The translations under genes and the position numbers were made by a program. The notes under the pieces are model-generated. The model was not told the DNA's origin. It worked only from the letters and a program-made list of their open reading frames with translations, and made no database searches. From Kushneria marisflavi (GTDB lineage: Bacteria; Pseudomonadota; Gammaproteobacteria; Pseudomonadales; Halomonadaceae): a stretch of DNA of 64,000 nucleotides. The DNA lies in the NCBI RefSeq assembly GCF_002157205.1, contig NZ_CP021358.1, forward strand, positions 1,798,001-1,862,000. The letters run 5' to 3'. Numbering within the stretch: the first letter of the stretch is position 1; every line of letters begins with the position of its first letter. Positions 62,013 through 64,000 of this stretch are shown in pieces.

Positions 62013-63836
62013 TCAGCCGTGCGCCCCCTCGACCACCCGGCCTGACAGGGCATTGGCCGCGCAGATCTGGGCCAGGTGGCTGAGCCCCTGAGGGACATTG
62101 CCCAGATGCTCACCGGTCGAGGGATCGACCATCTCGGTCAAAAGCCCCAGATTGCCATTGGTGGCCTCGAGCGCTTCATCCATCAACGCACGGGCCTCTT
62201 CCTGCTCGCCCAGGGCCGCCAGCGCCTCGACCATCCAGAAGGAGCAGGCGACGAAAGCACCCTCCTCTTCGTGAGCGCCTGAGTAGCGATAGATCAACGC
62301 GCCACGTCCCAGCTCCTGACGGATGGCGCGATAGGTCGAGAGCATGCGCTCGCGATTGACCTCGGCACCAAAGCGATAGGTCAGGCACAGAGCGGCGTCC
62401 AGCCCCTCCACACCCTCGTGGAACACGTAAGCTCCGCGCGCCTCGGACCAGCAGTGCGTCTCGACCCATTCGGCAATGCGGTCTCTTTCCCGCTCCCAGC
62501 GCTTTTTCCAGGTCGGTTCGATGTGCCCCTGCTCCGCCAGCTGTACGGCATTGGTCAGTGCCAGCCAGCAGTTCATCTTGGAGTGCGTGTAGTGATGATA
62601 GTCACCGGGCAGCTCCCAGATGCCGGCGTCACGCACGCGCCAGCGATCGGCGCACTGATTGGCCAGATCCCCCAGTAGTCGGGCGGTATTGAGGTCGATG
62701 ATGTGACCGGCATCGATGAACAGCGTCGCCGTGGCCAGAAGATCGCCATACATGCCCAGCTGGATCTGATCGCGGGCGTTGTTGCCCACCCGCACCGGCT
62801 GTGAATGCTTGTAGCCGGTGAGCGCCGGATAGGTCTCGGCCGGAATCAGCTCGCCCTGTAGCGTGTAGCACACGCGCATGTCGGGGCCGTGACGACGGAT
62901 GGTCCGGGTCAGCCAGGAAAAGGCGGCCTGGGACTCCTCGATCGCCCCGGCATGCACAAACGCCTTGATCACCAGGCAGGCATCACGCACCCAGGCATAG
63001 CGATAGTCATAGTTCTTGTCGCCGCCGAGGCGCTCCGGCAGAGAGGTGGTCGCTGCGGCGGCAATCGCCCCGCTGGGCGAATAGAGCAGAAACTTGAGCG
63101 CCAGCGCCGAGCGATGGACCCACTCGGGATACTCGCCGTCGAAATCGAGCTTTTCGACCCAGTCACGCCAGGCAAAATCACTGACCTCGATGCGCTCGTC
63201 GATGCTCTCGATGGAAGGCACGGCCAGCGGCTGACCTTCGGTGGCCAGCAGCGCCACCATCGAACGCTGCCCTTCACGGCTCACAAGGGTAGCCCTGGCA
63301 TACCGGTCACAGCACTCATTGATCTCGACATCGTCCGAGCAGCGCAGCATCGCCATCAGATGGCCAATGTTGTAGATCCGCCCGATGGCCGTCTCCTGCA
63401 GCCATGGACTGACGGTTTCGGTATGGGTGCCGGCATGAAAGCAGATATCGAAGGTCACCTCGCCTTCAAGACCTTCCACGCGACGCGCCAGCTCGCACCA
63501 GGGCAGACGCCCGGCCGTGTTGCTGTTGATAGACTCGGTGATCCGGGCCTTCCCGTCACGGGTGATGAAGGTGGTCTCAAGCACGTTGCTGTTATTACGA
63601 TAGTGCCGCTCGACGCGATAGTCACCACGCGGGGTGAGCGAGAAGTAACCGCCCACTTCGGGTTCAAGCAGGCGATCAAACAGCGGGGGAGAGTCCATGC
63701 TCGGCGCACACCACCAGTCGATGGCGCCATCCAGCGCAATCAAGGCCACGGAGCGTCCTTCACCAATGGCGGCATAATCGCCCAGTGGTGCAAACCCCTC
63801 TTCCCGAGCAGGATTGGCAACCTGTCTTTTGGTCAT
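62013..63836 (-). CDS. Glycoside hydrolase family 15 (glucoamylase/trehalase-like)
   Basis: 607 aa from ATG 63834-63836, with AGGGAAG upstream. An N-terminal beta-domain (GDYAAIGEGRSVALIALDGAIDWWCAP region, residues 18-44) is followed by the (alpha/alpha)6 catalytic barrel with GDKNYDYRYAWVRDA, GNNARDQIQLGMYGDLL, GIWELPGDYHHYTHSK and a Glu-rich C-terminal part (EEGAFVACSFWMVEAL). Bacterial cytosolic members act as glucoamylases, dextranases or trehalases; in many gammaproteobacteria they accompany trehalose genes. No signal peptide is seen. The upstream neighbour is cut off by the window. Confidence 0.9.
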   Translation of the reverse strand: MTKRQVANPAREEGFAPLGDYAAIGEGRSVALIALDGAIDWWCAPSMDSPPLFDRLLEPEVGGYFSLTPRGDYRVERHYRNNSNVLETTFITRDGKARITESINSNTAGRLPWCELARRVEGLEGEVTFDICFHAGTHTETVSPWLQETAIGRIYNIGHLMAMLRCSDDVEINECCDRYARATLVSREGQRSMVALLATEGQPLAVPSIESIDERIEVSDFAWRDWVEKLDFDGEYPEWVHRSALALKFLLYSPSGAIAAAATTSLPERLGGDKNYDYRYAWVRDACLVIKAFVHAGAIEESQAAFSWLTRTIRRHGPDMRVCYTLQGELIPAETYPALTGYKHSQPVRVGNNARDQIQLGMYGDLLATATLFIDAGHIIDLNTARLLGDLANQCADRWRVRDAGIWELPGDYHHYTHSKMNCWLALTNAVQLAEQGHIEPTWKKRWERERDRIAEWVETHCWSEARGAYVFHEGVEGLDAALCLTYRFGAEVNRERMLSTYRAIRQELGRGALIYRYSGAHEEEGAFVACSFWMVEALAALGEQEEARALMDEALEATNGNLGLLTEMVDPSTGEHLGNVPQGLSHLAQICAANALSGRVVEGAHG

Positions 63837-63919
63837 CGATAACTTCCCTGTGAAATGAAGTGAAGCGGACGGAATCCCTGCGCCGGCAATAAGCGCGACA
63901 GGCCCGGACTGGCCGTCCT

Positions 63920-63957
63920 GCGGCACCGGTGGCTAAGGGTCAGGCCACCGGTGCCGC
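63920..63957. terminator. 14-bp perfect hairpin upstream of the GH15 gene
   Basis: GCGGCACCGGTGGC and its complement enclose a 10-nt loop. No T tract follows on either strand. It lies just after a possible stop codon of a gene entering from the right on the minus strand and may mark its end. Confidence 0.45.
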
Positions 63958-63972
63958 GAAAATAGATGCAGA

Positions 63973-64000
63973 TTAATCCTTAAAGGTGGACGCGACAGCG
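63973..64000 (-). CDS. Possible C-terminal end of a minus-strand gene entering from the right
   Basis: Reading leftward from the window edge, one frame gives AVASTFKD followed by TAA at 63973-63975, then the hairpin. Nine codons are too few to identify a gene. This is a weak suggestion from position and the following hairpin. Confidence 0.25.

Noticed and set aside
1..64000. Mobile elements, CRISPR arrays, tRNA or rRNA genes, riboswitches
   Set aside because: I looked for transposase-like frames, regularly spaced repeats, tRNA cloverleaf ends and long conserved leaders and found none I could support. A covariance-model scan would be decisive.

Overview
The window reads as chromosomal DNA of a GC-rich gammaproteobacterium. 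The closest guess from gene content is a Halomonadaceae-type bacterium such as Halomonas or Kushneria: it has an NhaC-type Na+/H+ antiporter, RhlE, an IbpA-like Hsp20, and many transporters and FAD amine oxidases. This is an inference; no rRNA or other marker gene is present. I see no phage, transposase, CRISPR array, tRNA or rRNA. About 52 protein genes fill most of the sequence. They are mostly small catabolic modules, each with its own local regulator and transporter. Two exact parS-type palindromes (6181-6200 and 36788-36803) suggest the segment lies in the origin-proximal part of the chromosome.

Layout. 1-7.4 kb: a truncated MFS symporter, rhlE, nhaC, a DUF445 protein, a cupin, a parS site, a His-rich SEC-C protein, and a small heat-shock gene with a heat-shock-like promoter and a ROSE-like RNA thermometer. 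7.5-14.6 kb: a lactam (5-oxoproline) module made of a GntR regulator, an NRAMP-like transporter, pxpA, a DUF1445 hydro-lyase, a pxpB-pxpC fusion and a biotin carboxylase-BCCP fusion, several joined by ATGA overlaps. 15-18.2 kb: a stress-protein-like gene, an Lrp regulator, a HAD-fold protein without its catalytic aspartates, and a GhrA-like reductase.

18.2-37.8 kb: a large catabolic region, nearly all on the minus strand. It holds an IclR regulator, a FAD oxidoreductase, HyuA and HyuB, then an aldehyde dehydrogenase, two more FAD oxidoreductases, a type II HAD hydrolase, a dipeptide-type ABC importer and a GabD-like dehydrogenase. The enzyme families fit ring opening of an N-substituted lactam or hydantoin, oxidation of the resulting amino acid, and exit through succinate semialdehyde. 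The substrate is not proven.

38-42.6 kb: a sugar-acid-type module (3-hydroxyacyl-CoA-dehydrogenase-like enzyme, TIM-barrel isomerase, GntP permease, divergent LysR). 42.7-48.2 kb: an aminotransferase, a Bcr/CflA-type exporter behind a possible Fur box, and a FecBCD-type iron or cobalamin importer. 48.3-53.4 kb: a GntR regulator, a PdxA-family dehydrogenase and a complete tripartite tricarboxylate transporter, with a 16-bp palindrome over the promoter. 53.6-58.3 kb: an orphan TupA-like ATP-grasp protein, a LysE exporter, and an IclR-controlled operon of an ABM-VOC fusion, an EthD protein and an SDR. 58.4-64 kb: carbohydrate genes (AGE-family isomerase, PQQ-type sugar dehydrogenase, GH15 enzyme) and an MBL-fold hydrolase with a zinc ribbon.

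Many start codons were moved inward from the longest open frame to the first start with a convincing Shine-Dalgarno sequence and family-typical N-terminus. Transcription and function statements are inferred from sequence only.
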